DNA from: Calothrix sp. PCC 7716
GTDB taxonomy: Bacteria > Cyanobacteriota > Cyanobacteriia > Cyanobacteriales > Nostocaceae
Direction: 5' to 3'
Length of the DNA: 64,000 bases
Assembly (NCBI RefSeq): GCF_019977735.1
Contig: NZ_AP025018.1
Coordinates: 11,164,580-11,228,579, forward strand
Shown: piece after piece, positions 54,215-62,647 of the stretch
Layout: the number at the start of each line of letters is the position of its first letter
Numbering within the stretch: position 1 is the stretch's first letter
Notes under the pieces: generated by a model
What the model saw: only the letters and a program-made list of their open reading frames with translations
Told to the model about the DNA's origin: nothing
Databases searched by the model: none
Program-made: the position numbers and the translations under genes

Positions 54215-55447
54215 TTAACGAGTGATGCGGAGAATTTTATCCCCTCCTTGAGGACAGTTACCACGACCATCACAATTACTTGTCGTCACATATAATTCAC
54301 CATCAGGCGCCATAATTACTTCCCTTAAACGTCCGAAACTATTTGGTGAATTAGGCTGAAAATAAACTTCGTGGGTTTTCACTTGTCTAGGGTTTGCTGA
54401 ATCAAAAACAACTCTTTGCAAATGCCTAGAACCAAGAGTGCCAATAATTAAATTACCTTTCCATTCGGGAATTGCATTGCCTGTATAAATTGCGGCGCCA
54501 CCTGGAGGGACAGCATCTTGCCAAACAATTGATGGAGTCACTAACCCTTGAGGGGTTTGGCAGTTTTGAATATTCGGCCAGCCTAAATTATCACCAGCTT
54601 GTGCCACAGAAACTTTATCTTCGCCAGTTCTGCCTAATTCTCCACTTGGACCGTGGTCAGTAACCAAAAGCGTTGATTGATTTAACCAATCGAATCCTTG
54701 AGTGTTGCGAATCCCAGTAATAAAAGCTGGATTACCTGGGAATGGATTATCTTGCGGTACTTGCCCATCTGGTGTCAGACGTAATATTTTACCAGCTAGA
54801 CTATCTCGATTTTGAGAAGTTTCTGGTTCCCTTGCATCGCCAGTACCAATGTAAAGCATTCCATCGGGACCAAAACTTATGCGACCTCCATTATGGAATA
54901 CAGCTGCTGGAATATCATCGATAATAATTCGGTCTGATGATGCACTTTGCCCGTCAGACGATAGGCGCCAACGTTCTACTCTATTTACTGGCGCCCCATT
55001 TTTAGTAATAGTGTAGTAAAGATAGAAAAACCTATTGTTGCCAAAATCTGGATGTGCTGCAATTCCTTGTAATCCACCTTCACCAGAATCAATTGTTTTC
55101 AAAGTAGCAACTGGCTGAGGTTGTAATTGTCCATTTCGTACCAGTCTTACTCTACCTGGTCGCTCAGTTACCAACATGTCGTTATTTGGTAGAAATGCAA
55201 TACCCCACGGAACATCTAAACCTGTGGCAACTTCTTGTGCTTGTACTTTAACTTGTCCTGGTGAACCAAAGCCACTTTCCACAAAAGTACAAGCTTGTGC
55301 TTGAGATGTTGCTGTTGTTGTGTTAACAGGTATAGCTTCGGGGGTTGCTTGGTTATTATTGGCAGTTGGTGTACCATTACAAGATACAAGTCCAATTAAA
55401 CTTAGACCAAGAGAAATTTTAAATGTATGGAATATTGAGCGTTTCAT
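54215..55447 (-). CDS. PQQ-dependent sugar dehydrogenase-like lipoprotein (sorbosone dehydrogenase/YliI fold)
   Basis: A 410-residue lipoprotein with lipobox LVSC (Cys23). The body is a six-bladed propeller of the glucose/sorbosone dehydrogenase family: GLDVPWGIAFLPNNDMLVTERPGRVRLV, GEGGLQGIAAHPDFGNNRFFYLYYT, HNGGRISFGPDGMLYIGTGD, NTQGFDWLNQSTLLVTDHGPSGELGRTGEDKVSV. Members use PQQ and Ca2+ to oxidise sugar aldehydes or polyols in the periplasm; this organism would need an external PQQ source. The gene starts 34 bp after the HtrA stop and the two are likely cotranscribed. Confidence 0.88.
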   Translation of the reverse strand: MKRSIFHTFKISLGLSLIGLVSCNGTPTANNNQATPEAIPVNTTTATSQAQACTFVESGFGSPGQVKVQAQEVATGLDVPWGIAFLPNNDMLVTERPGRVRLVRNGQLQPQPVATLKTIDSGEGGLQGIAAHPDFGNNRFFYLYYTITKNGAPVNRVERWRLSSDGQSASSDRIIIDDIPAAVFHNGGRISFGPDGMLYIGTGDAREPETSQNRDSLAGKILRLTPDGQVPQDNPFPGNPAFITGIRNTQGFDWLNQSTLLVTDHGPSGELGRTGEDKVSVAQAGDNLGWPNIQNCQTPQGLVTPSIVWQDAVPPGGAAIYTGNAIPEWKGNLIIGTLGSRHLQRVVFDSANPRQVKTHEVYFQPNSPNSFGRLREVIMAPDGELYVTTSNCDGRGNCPQGGDKILRITR

Positions 55448-55481
55448 GTTGAAATATTAATTAATTTATATAAGGAAAGCA

Positions 55482-56636
55482 TTAGCTAGGTTCTCTTTGA
55501 GGTAATGCTTCGGCTCTAACATTAATTGTTTGTCTACTTCCGTTACGTAGAATACTCATTGGTAATGTATTGCCTACGCCCGCATTTTCAACTTGTTGTT
55601 GTATTTGTCTGACATTCTCTACTGCTACATTATTAATGCTTTCTATCACATCACCTGGACGTAAACCAACACGTGCGGCGGGTGAATTACGAGCGACTCC
55701 TAAAATAATTACACCTTTATCTTGATTAATTTGTAAATTAATATCACTTCGATTTATTTTGTCTCGTAGTTCAGGTGTTAGCTCTGCCATTTGCACACCA
55801 ATATAAGGATGCTGTACTCGCCCCTTTGTGATTAGCTGTTCTCCAATTCGTCGAGCAGTATTAATTGGAATAGAAAAGCCTATTCCTTGCGCTCCCTGAA
55901 TAATGGCGGTATTTATACCAACCACCTCACCTTGACTGTTTAGTAATGGACCACCAGAATTACCAGGATTAATAGCTGCATCAGTTTGAATAAACTCTAA
56001 CCTTTCTGTAGGGGCGCCGAACCCAGAAATCGAACGTTCAGTAGCACTAATTATTCCCTGAGTGACGGTGTTATCAAGTCCTAAAGGATTTCCAATTGCA
56101 ATAGCTGGTTCACCTGGTATTAAATTATCTGAGTTAGCGAACCTTACCACTGGTAAGTCAGTTGCGTTAATTTTTACAACAGCTACATCTGTTACGCGGT
56201 CAACACCCAATACTTTGCCTTGTAAACGGCGCCCGTCTGTCAATAAAACCGAAACTTGGTTCGCGTTTGCGACTACATGAGCATTTGTGAATATTTGCCC
56301 ATCAGGACTGATAATAAACCCAGAGCCTACACCTCGTCTTACTCTGCCTTGAGTTGGTACTTCTCCACCAAAATAACGTTCGAGTATCCGTTCTTGAGAA
56401 GGAGATAATTCAACAGTACGAGTAGAATCGATACGCACCACAGCAGGTCCAACCTGTTCTACAACTTGAGCGATGAAATTTAAATTTCTATTATTAGGTG
56501 TTGTTTGAGAAGTAGGAACTTCGATTTGATTTTGGGTTATACCCCGTGTGTTTCTGTTAATAGGTGTGCATCCTAGTGTGCTAGCTATTAGCAATAAAAT
56601 TAAGTAAATTCTAGATGGTTTAAAAATTTTATACAT
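55482..56636 (-). CDS. HtrA/HhoA-type serine protease with PDZ domain
   Basis: A 384-residue periplasmic protease. An N-terminal hydrophobic segment ends near Cys23 (lipobox-like TLGC). The trypsin-like domain has His120 (FTNAHVVA), Asp150 (RVTDVAVVKI) and Ser227 (INPGNSGGPLL). One PDZ domain (about 285-375) carries GVIILGVARNSPAARVGLRPGDVIESINN. It degrades or refolds damaged exported proteins; cyanobacteria have three such proteases (HtrA, HhoA, HhoB) and I cannot tell which this is. It follows the PRC/DUF2382 gene by 60 bp, with a small hairpin between. Confidence 0.9.
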   Translation of the reverse strand: MYKIFKPSRIYLILLLIASTLGCTPINRNTRGITQNQIEVPTSQTTPNNRNLNFIAQVVEQVGPAVVRIDSTRTVELSPSQERILERYFGGEVPTQGRVRRGVGSGFIISPDGQIFTNAHVVANANQVSVLLTDGRRLQGKVLGVDRVTDVAVVKINATDLPVVRFANSDNLIPGEPAIAIGNPLGLDNTVTQGIISATERSISGFGAPTERLEFIQTDAAINPGNSGGPLLNSQGEVVGINTAIIQGAQGIGFSIPINTARRIGEQLITKGRVQHPYIGVQMAELTPELRDKINRSDINLQINQDKGVIILGVARNSPAARVGLRPGDVIESINNVAVENVRQIQQQVENAGVGNTLPMSILRNGSRQTINVRAEALPQREPS

Positions 56637-56655
56637 AATATCATGTTGAAATTTT

Positions 56656-56683
56656 GTAGAGACCGAATTAATTAGGTCTCTAC
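56656..56683. terminator. hairpin between PRC/DUF2382 and HtrA genes
   Basis: GTAGAGACC pairs with GGTCTCTAC around GAATTAATTA. There is no clear T-run, so it may only weaken read-through or protect RNA ends. Confidence 0.45.
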
Positions 56684-56696
56684 GTATATATAGTTT

Positions 56697-57533
56697 TTAC
56701 CTTTCCACAACAGGGCGCCCTTGACTATCGATATCTAATTCTTCACGACGTATTTTTTCTTGAGCTTCGACTGTTTCTGTATCAACAACTTTTTTGACTC
56801 GTACTTCTTCTTTAACGACAGCTTCTTTTTGAATATCTGCCTTTTCTTCGTAAACGTCCATACGAGCAACTTCACCTGAACGAAAGGCATTTGCTGGCGC
56901 CTTCTCTGGTTTTGTACTTGTAGGAGAAGTACGCTCAATAACTACTCTTTCCTTCTCAACGGGAACAGCAACACGAGCAGTTTCAGTTTCAACGTGCTTA
57001 CCGATGGAAACTTCCCCAGCCTTTTGACGTTGTTTATTAGCAATCAATCTTTCTTCATACAACTTCAAACTTTGACCATCAGATTCTGGCATATCGTATA
57101 AAGAAGAGTCTTGCTCATATTCATAAGTACCACGGTCATAACCAGCAGGTTGAGTTAAACCGGAAGAAGCAACAGAACCGCGATAAACACCACGTACTTG
57201 CTCCTCGTAGTCATAATCAATCTCTTCTAATTTATCGTAATTCGGCAACTCTTCCACCTGCTCTTTGGTTAAACCTTTGGCATAAACTATTTTGTCGGTG
57301 TAACGAATATCTGCACGACCAACAGGTAGTAAAACTTTTTTACCAAAAATCCAAAAGCCTGTATCTACAACTATATAACGGAAGCGACCGCTTGTCTGAT
57401 CAACTAGTATGTTGTGTACCGTTCCAACTTTTTCGTGTCTCTCTGTGTACACGTCGAAATTATTGATAACATCAACATCAGAGCGACTGTCAATGGAATC
57501 TGTATAGTAATCTGTAATCTTTACAAGTGCCAT
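56697..57533 (-). CDS. PRC-barrel / DUF2382 stress protein, copy 2
   Basis: A 278-residue protein. The PRC-barrel (about 20-95) has VINNFDVYTERHEKVGTVHNILVDQTSGRFRYIVVDTGFWIFGKKVLLPVGRADIRYTDK. A short linker leads to DUF2382 (about 155-270), LKLYEERLIANKQRQKAGEVSIGKHVETETARVAVPVEKERVVIER. It is strongly similar to copy 1 at 29284-30261 along both domains, with the Gln/Pro linker of copy 1 replaced by a shorter Tyr/Gly stretch. Unlike copy 1, a TCAC repeat lies 43 bp upstream. Confidence 0.87.
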   Translation of the reverse strand: MALVKITDYYTDSIDSRSDVDVINNFDVYTERHEKVGTVHNILVDQTSGRFRYIVVDTGFWIFGKKVLLPVGRADIRYTDKIVYAKGLTKEQVEELPNYDKLEEIDYDYEEQVRGVYRGSVASSGLTQPAGYDRGTYEYEQDSSLYDMPESDGQSLKLYEERLIANKQRQKAGEVSIGKHVETETARVAVPVEKERVVIERTSPTSTKPEKAPANAFRSGEVARMDVYEEKADIQKEAVVKEEVRVKKVVDTETVEAQEKIRREELDIDSQGRPVVER

Positions 57534-57576
57534 TTTCTACTCTCCTACTTAATTCACTACTTTTATTGTTAAAAAT

Positions 57577-57595
57577 GAATGTGAGCAGAAAGTGA
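57577..57595 (-). promoter_or_regulatory. TCAC 11-bp direct-repeat site upstream of PRC/DUF2382 copy 2
   Basis: The minus strand reads TCACTTTCTGCTCACATTC. AT-rich AACAATAAAAG follows as the -10 region. The start codon is 43 bp away. Confidence 0.68.
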
Positions 57596-57650
57596 TAACA
57601 ATTTAAAGTTTTATTAACACACCTCAAATCCACTGTTCAGCAAATATATC

Positions 57651-58004
57651 TTAAGTAAGAGGTGCTATTAATCTAAGGAGGATTGAATTAATAATTGCCA
57701 AACTAATAGAACCCAGTAATGCGCTCCAAAATCCATACCGTAAGCTAAAACCAGGAACTATTACAGCAGCTAACCCAAAAGTGATAGCATTCAAAATAAA
57801 CAAAAATAACCCTAAAGTTAGAATAATAAATGGAAAGGTAAAAAACGTGAGAATTGGTAGTAAGATAGCGTTTAAGATTCCAAAGACTGCTGCTGAAATA
57901 GCAGCCTTACCAAAACCATCAACATCAATTCCTAAGAAAGGCAATCTGGAAATAATTAAAAAACTGACGGCAGTTACTAACCAGGTAATGATGATTCCAA
58001 CCAT
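57651..58004 (-). CDS. YvlD-like (phage holin family 4) small membrane protein
   Basis: A 117-residue protein with four hydrophobic helices. A conserved pattern AAISAAVFGILNAILLPILTFFTFPFIILTLGLFLFILNAITFGLAAVIVPGFSL is typical of the YvlD/PF04020 family. The phage-holin label is formal; bacterial members belong to envelope-stress regulons and are not lytic. A TCAC repeat lies 69 bp upstream, which fits a stress role. Confidence 0.82.
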   Translation of the reverse strand: MVGIIITWLVTAVSFLIISRLPFLGIDVDGFGKAAISAAVFGILNAILLPILTFFTFPFIILTLGLFLFILNAITFGLAAVIVPGFSLRYGFWSALLGSISLAIINSILLRLIAPLT

Positions 58005-58073
58005 AGTAATATCGCTTTAATCTCCGGTTATTGAATAGTAGAAAACTAGTATTTATTTTCTACTATGTAAAAG

Positions 58074-58092
58074 AAATGTGATTCAAAAGTGA
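58074..58092 (-). promoter_or_regulatory. TCAC 11-bp direct-repeat site upstream of the YvlD-like gene
   Basis: The minus strand reads TCACTTTTGAATCACATTT with ATAAAT about 17 bp downstream. Confidence 0.7.
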
Positions 58093-58116
58093 ATGGATTA
58101 TCTCGATTCGTTATAG

Positions 58117-58583
58117 TTATACTCTTGTTGCACCTTCTGTGGAAGCTTCTTGACGCAAAGTCTCAACTTCTTGGGGAACAATGGGTTCATAAAAGGTTGC
58201 CACGTCCCAACCTCTAGTTAACCAAACTCCTACAAAGGGAAGGGCATAGAAAATAATTACTATGTAACCAATGGCAATGACTCGACCCTTTGTTATAAAC
58301 TCCCCAGATTTTTGTGCTAGCCAAACTGGTATTTCGCGGATTTTCCGAATCGGGAATAACAGTATGATGGCATAAATGTCAAAAAACATATGCACTAATG
58401 CGACCATTAACGAAGCGGTTCCTTCTGCATTACCATTACTTGCAAGTGAAAGTGCTGCTAAAAGAGCAGTTGTTGAAGTACCGATATTGGCGCCTAAAAA
58501 ATAAGGTAGTGCTTGTATAGCTGCAACTACACCAAGAGCAATAATCGGTACACTTTAGGTAAGGCATGTATAAAACGGCTCAT
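58117..58583 (-). pseudogene. broken Na+/phosphate cotransporter (NptA-like) fragment
   Basis: From 58554 leftward the frame encodes SVPIIALGVVAAIQALPYFLGANIGTSTTALLAALSL..., containing the family motif GANIGTS, and runs to a stop at 58117. A TAA codon closes this frame directly upstream. The preceding residues (MSRFIHALPK from an ATG at 58583) lie in another frame, so the 5' end is frameshifted or deleted. Full-length members have 400 or more residues; about 145 remain. A 96-residue product from the internal ATG at 58407 is possible but unlikely to transport. Confidence 0.7.
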
Positions 58584-58770
58584 AACCTAAAATCTCAATT
58601 TCAAAACTTGTTACTTTCAAATTACTAAAAAATCTGATATTAAAGGTTAATTTATTATTAAAATTCAATTATAGAAAGCTTGATTTTTGTTTATAAAACT
58701 TGTCGTCTTTAATATTTTATAAATCTACCAAAGGTAATACTTTTCTCAAAAAAAAACAAGATTAAAGCAA

Positions 58771-58789
58771 TCACTTTTTAATCACATTT
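58771..58789 (+). promoter_or_regulatory. TCAC 11-bp direct-repeat site upstream of the lipoprotein at 58925
   Basis: TCACTTTTTAATCACATTT, then a 15-bp gap to TATAAG (58805-58810), the same geometry as at the ATPase promoter. The rest of 58584-58924 holds AT-rich sequence and the small hairpin at 58834. Confidence 0.73.
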
Positions 58790-58833
58790 GTTTATAAAAT
58801 TAAATATAAGTAAGCTTTGCTATAATTATGTAG

Positions 58834-58861
58834 GTTGGGTGGAGGCTTTGCGTAACCCAAC
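58834..58861. repeat. hairpin GTTGGGT...ACCCAAC (relative of the 11999 element)
   Basis: A seven-base stem around a GAGGCTTTGCGTA loop in the leader of the gene at 58925. It shares GGTTGGGTGGAG...GCGTAACCCAAC with the hairpin at 11999-12034. Confidence 0.6.
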
Positions 58862-58924
58862 ATTTAATAAGTTTGGTTCACGCAAAGCCAACCAACAGGT
58901 TAATTTAATAAAACATGGTGATTT

Positions 58925-59386
58925 ATGATGTTTTTCAAACGTTTCAGCAGAAAACTCACTTATTTAAGCTTAACGAAGCTAGCTGCTTTCATTATTGCCT
59001 GTAGCTTATTAACTGCTTGTGCGAACGCTTCTAATACACCTCAAGCTGGAGCGCAACCAGGAATACAAGAGTCTCCTTCATTGGAGCAAGTTAATAATGC
59101 TTCCCAAAATCAAACTAGTGATTTACCAGAAACTGTAAGTAACGCTGTTTTGAAAGATGCTTCTAAACGCGCGGGACAATCTAATGATAAGTTAAAAATT
59201 ATTGCTTCTGAATCGCGCACTTGGAGAGACGGATGTTTGGGTTTAGCTGAACCTGGTAGTATTTGTACTCAAGTTTTAGTTCCTGGATGGGAAGTAAAAG
59301 TTAGCAATGCAGAATCACAAACTTGGGTTTACCGCACTAATAAATCTGGTAATCTTGTTAAGCTTGACCCTGCATCACAATCTTAA
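58925..59386 (+). CDS. lipoprotein with a DGCLGL-type domain
   Basis: A 153-residue lipoprotein with lipobox LTAC (Cys32). The C-terminal 80 residues (LPETVSNAVLKDASKRAGQSNDKLKIIASESRTWRDGCLGLAEPGSICTQVLVPGWEVKV...WVYRTNKSGNLVKL) match a small domain that I know from several cyanobacterial exported proteins. It has a conserved Cys pair (DGCLGL and CTQ), likely a disulfide. The function is unknown. The leader is about 115 nt long and contains a hairpin. It converges on the YihY gene 6 bp away. Confidence 0.7.
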   Translation: MMFFKRFSRKLTYLSLTKLAAFIIACSLLTACANASNTPQAGAQPGIQESPSLEQVNNASQNQTSDLPETVSNAVLKDASKRAGQSNDKLKIIASESRTWRDGCLGLAEPGSICTQVLVPGWEVKVSNAESQTWVYRTNKSGNLVKLDPASQS

Positions 59387-59391
59387 TTTAT

Positions 59392-60333
59392 TTACCTGCG
59401 GTTATTGTGTTTCGATGAACGAGAAGTTCTCCTTTTGCTCTTATTCCGAGGGACTGCATACTCAGATGGAACAATTGGAGAACCACGTCTTTGAGCAAAA
59501 ACTTTAGTAAACACTGCTCCTAGAAGAAGAACTTGAGCAGCATAATAAACCCAGGTAATTAGAATAACAAAAGAACCTGCTACTCCGTAAGCAGAACCAA
59601 AATTGGTTTGCCTAAGAAACAGTCCAAACAAAGATTGACCGATTAAAAATAGAATTGCTGTTATTACTGCTCCCACAACTGTATTTCGCCATGAAATCTC
59701 GGCATCGGGTAAAATAGTGAATATGGCGCCGAATATGAATGTTGTTACTCCAAAAGTTATCAATAAGCTCAAAAGCTGCCACCAGTAACCATAACCAGGA
59801 ACTATAGTATTTAAAACATCGACAAAAGCAGCTAAAATTGTATTGCTAATAAAAGACACTAGTAATAAAAATGCAATTACTAATATCATGGCGAACGATA
59901 ACAAACGTTTACGTAAAAAGTGAAATATTTGTTGTTTAGGGGCTGGTTCGACTTCCCAAATTCTATCCAATGCGTCTTGAATTTGAGCAAAAATACCAGA
60001 GGCGCCAAATAGTAAAAACCCAAGACTGAAAATTAAGCTGAAAGGTCCCCCAGTCGCATCAGCTCTCATATTAGTAATAGCAGTGGCGATTACCTCCGCT
60101 GCTTGTACTCCTACCAATTCTGTCATCCGAGCGACAATTTGCTCTTTTGCAGCTTCTTCTCCAAAAATAGCTCCAACAATCATCATCACGATAATCAGTA
60201 ATGGCGCCAGAGAAAATACTGTATAGTAAGCAAGCGAAGCTGCTAAAAGAGAAACTTCATTGAATTGCCATTCGGAAATAGTATCTCTTAATAATCCCCA
60301 AATATTTCTTAAACGTGCCTTGATATTCCGCAT
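59392..60333 (-). CDS. YihY/virulence factor BrkB family membrane protein
   Basis: A 313-residue protein with six helices and the family pattern NEVSLLAASLAYYTVFSLAPLLIIVMMIVGAIFGEEAAKEQIVARM. Later segments are SLGFLLFGASGIFAQIQDALDRIWEV and YGVAGSFVILITWVYYAAQVLLLGAVFTKVFAQRRG. The C-terminal tail is basic. The function is unsettled; the old ribonuclease BN name was wrong. It follows the cytochrome gene on the same strand by 50 bp, with a GGTGGGC palindrome between. Confidence 0.87.
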   Translation of the reverse strand: MRNIKARLRNIWGLLRDTISEWQFNEVSLLAASLAYYTVFSLAPLLIIVMMIVGAIFGEEAAKEQIVARMTELVGVQAAEVIATAITNMRADATGGPFSLIFSLGFLLFGASGIFAQIQDALDRIWEVEPAPKQQIFHFLRKRLLSFAMILVIAFLLLVSFISNTILAAFVDVLNTIVPGYGYWWQLLSLLITFGVTTFIFGAIFTILPDAEISWRNTVVGAVITAILFLIGQSLFGLFLRQTNFGSAYGVAGSFVILITWVYYAAQVLLLGAVFTKVFAQRRGSPIVPSEYAVPRNKSKRRTSRSSKHNNRR

Positions 60334-60350
60334 ATAATTTATTTACGTAG

Positions 60351-60367
60351 GGTGGGCACTGCCCACC
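60351..60367. repeat. short palindromic repeat GGTGGGC-ACT-GCCCACC, copy 2
   Basis: The same 17 bp as at 27774-27790, here between the cytochrome stop and the YihY start. Confidence 0.6.
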
Positions 60368-60383
60368 GTACAACTTACAACGA

Positions 60384-62408
60384 TTAGAAAGATGCAACTT
60401 GTTGAAGTGATGTCTCTGGTAAAACAACCGGGTTATCATCAATTGACAACAAGAATTGAATTAAATCAGTTTGTTCTTGAGCGCTATAACCAGCTTTTTC
60501 GTCAACCCAGTATTCATGACCACTACCATCCACATTTGAACGTTGTAAGTCAGAATTAGATTGATTAGCAGCAACTGCAACCGCGCGTAAATCTCGGTCA
60601 ACTAATACTCGTAAACTAGCTTCCGCATCAGGTATAATACCACGCATTAAAGTACCAGCCATTCCCAATTCTTCAGGTTTGGCAACTATAAAGCGTCCAT
60701 TTTCATCTGGTTTAATTGACGACTCACTAGCTGCGACACCACCATCATGAAGGTAAGGTGCGCTAAGATACAGCCCGATTAAATTTTGCACCTTGTAACC
60801 ACCATCTGGGTCACTCAGAGCATAAGCAAGCTTAATATCCTCGGATGGTGTGATGTCTGTTGGTACAGATAGTACAGGTGGGTTAGGAGGTAAAGGTACA
60901 GGTGTATTTGGTGGATAAGTATCAGGGGGTGCAAATTCAAGAGCAAATTTTTTGGAGGCAGGCGCCCGTTTCGGTTGAGTCGCAACTTCTTTAACTGGAA
61001 CTATTTTGTGGTTTGTAAAGTAACGTCCACTATGGCATTCAGCACAATTCGCTTTTTGAAAAATAGCTGCACCTCGTCTTAAAGTCTCAATATCAGCAAT
61101 TTGATGACTCGGTGGCGCCAAAGTATTTTGAAAAGCTGACATGCCATTAAGTTGTGCTGCGACAGGTAAACCAGGAGTGTTTGCCATTAACCCGTTTTGC
61201 ATAAACAAGCTACCTTTCGGGTATTCCGGCATTTTAATGACACTATTGATACCAGGGTTTCCTGGCGTGGGGTCTACTTCATCAAAAAATTCTGATGGTT
61301 TGGCGCCGTCTGGAAGTTTAAATTTTTGACTTGATGCATTTTGCAGCATTGTGCCTAAATAAACTTCCTTATCAATTCCTAAAATTTCCTCACTTTCATC
61401 TGCTGTAGTTGTAGGGTCAGCATTTAATCCGAACACAGCATTATTTAATGTAGTTAATCCGTGGAACCAACCAATTGAAGCAACACCGCTCCAAGCATAG
61501 GGAAATGTTTCGTGGGTGTAAGAAGTAGGTATTTGTGCTGAGTTATTTTTCAAGTCACCATTCGATACAAAGTTACCAGGTGGCCATGAAAGAATAGCTG
61601 CATCTACTTCATCTTCCATTGTTTTTGCATCGGGCAGTTTTGCAGTTTCCCCTTTGTTGTTAATAAAAGTATGCTCACCTGGTGGAATTTGGTTTGGGTT
61701 GACATCTGTCTGACGGAAGAGTGCCGCAGAATTACTTGCCATCGCAATTAATGGTCCCAAATTAATATCTGTATTAATGGCGCCTTCAAGAATACGTCCA
61801 GTTTTTTCGCTTACCGTTGCATGACACAAAGCACAAGTAATTCCGGCTTTAATAGTACCTTTGTTAACATGGGTAACTAAGCCCAAGGGAAATAAAGAGC
61901 CTAATGGTACATCTAGACCAGTATTTAATACTGTACCAGCTTTGAAAGTGCGATTTCCTATAGTAATATCCTTGTCTATAGGGACTTGCAAGTTAGTAGT
62001 TCCCTGCCCTTTCAAGCTTAGAACAGCTTTGGCGATACTGCGTAGATTAATAGGACCATCCAGAATTCCTACAACATCTGTAAATAGAATTTCATTACCG
62101 AATGTTTCTTGGTAAAAAGCATCACGCCCTAAATCTATCAATTCTTCCGTAACTTTAACGGCGCCGTTATCAGGGGAAAGCGCTTCCTGTCCTGCTTGGA
62201 TTTGTAATAGTTTGCTAGCTTCTTGTTTAGAGACAGAATACCCTAACACATCATAAGAGCCAACTCCTCGTGGTGGAGATTGTGTAAAAGGTGTGTAAGT
62301 GGTATTAATGTTTGGTGGTCTTCCTGGTAAAGTTATTTCTAGCTGAAAACCTAAAAAGCCAACAAAGACCAGCACAGAGATGAGGATGAGAATCGTGCGA
62401 AATCGCAT
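60384..62408 (-). CDS. two-heme c-type cytochrome, cytochrome c peroxidase-like
   Basis: About 674 residues with an N-terminal membrane or signal helix (MRFRTILILISVLVFVGFLGFQL). Two heme c motifs are visible, CALCH (about 192-196) and CAECH (about 455-459). The second is followed by GRYFTNHK, and YLHDGGVAA lies further on, as in di-heme peroxidases and related oxidases. The spacing of about 260 residues between hemes is larger than in standard CcpA, so it may be a related oxidoreductase. It acts outside the cytoplasm. The frame opens at 62477; GAGGAAA just before ATG 62408 decides the start. A TCAC repeat lies 93 bp upstream. Confidence 0.8.
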   Translation of the reverse strand: MRFRTILILISVLVFVGFLGFQLEITLPGRPPNINTTYTPFTQSPPRGVGSYDVLGYSVSKQEASKLLQIQAGQEALSPDNGAVKVTEELIDLGRDAFYQETFGNEILFTDVVGILDGPINLRSIAKAVLSLKGQGTTNLQVPIDKDITIGNRTFKAGTVLNTGLDVPLGSLFPLGLVTHVNKGTIKAGITCALCHATVSEKTGRILEGAINTDINLGPLIAMASNSAALFRQTDVNPNQIPPGEHTFINNKGETAKLPDAKTMEDEVDAAILSWPPGNFVSNGDLKNNSAQIPTSYTHETFPYAWSGVASIGWFHGLTTLNNAVFGLNADPTTTADESEEILGIDKEVYLGTMLQNASSQKFKLPDGAKPSEFFDEVDPTPGNPGINSVIKMPEYPKGSLFMQNGLMANTPGLPVAAQLNGMSAFQNTLAPPSHQIADIETLRRGAAIFQKANCAECHSGRYFTNHKIVPVKEVATQPKRAPASKKFALEFAPPDTYPPNTPVPLPPNPPVLSVPTDITPSEDIKLAYALSDPDGGYKVQNLIGLYLSAPYLHDGGVAASESSIKPDENGRFIVAKPEELGMAGTLMRGIIPDAEASLRVLVDRDLRAVAVAANQSNSDLQRSNVDGSGHEYWVDEKAGYSAQEQTDLIQFLLSIDDNPVVLPETSLQQVASF

Positions 62409-62501
62409 AGTTTCCTCACTAGTAGTTTTTTCTATTGATTCAAAATTACAAACATTGTTTTTGCAAAAGCAAATCATTTATCGCCAATAACAATATGCCT
62501 T

Positions 62502-62520
62502 AAATGTGAATGAAAAGTGA
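62502..62520 (-). promoter_or_regulatory. TCAC 11-bp direct-repeat site upstream of the cytochrome gene
   Basis: The minus strand reads TCACTTTTCATTCACATTT with GATAAA about 19 bp downstream. Confidence 0.7.
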
Positions 62521-62647
62521 CAATGCACTGGCATCTAGTGAAAAAAAGTGAGTTCTGAAAATAGGTAATAATTTATGAATCGGCGCCACAATGCACGTTG
62601 TTGAGATTATGATTAACAAAAGATTGTACTTCTATCCACATAATCAA

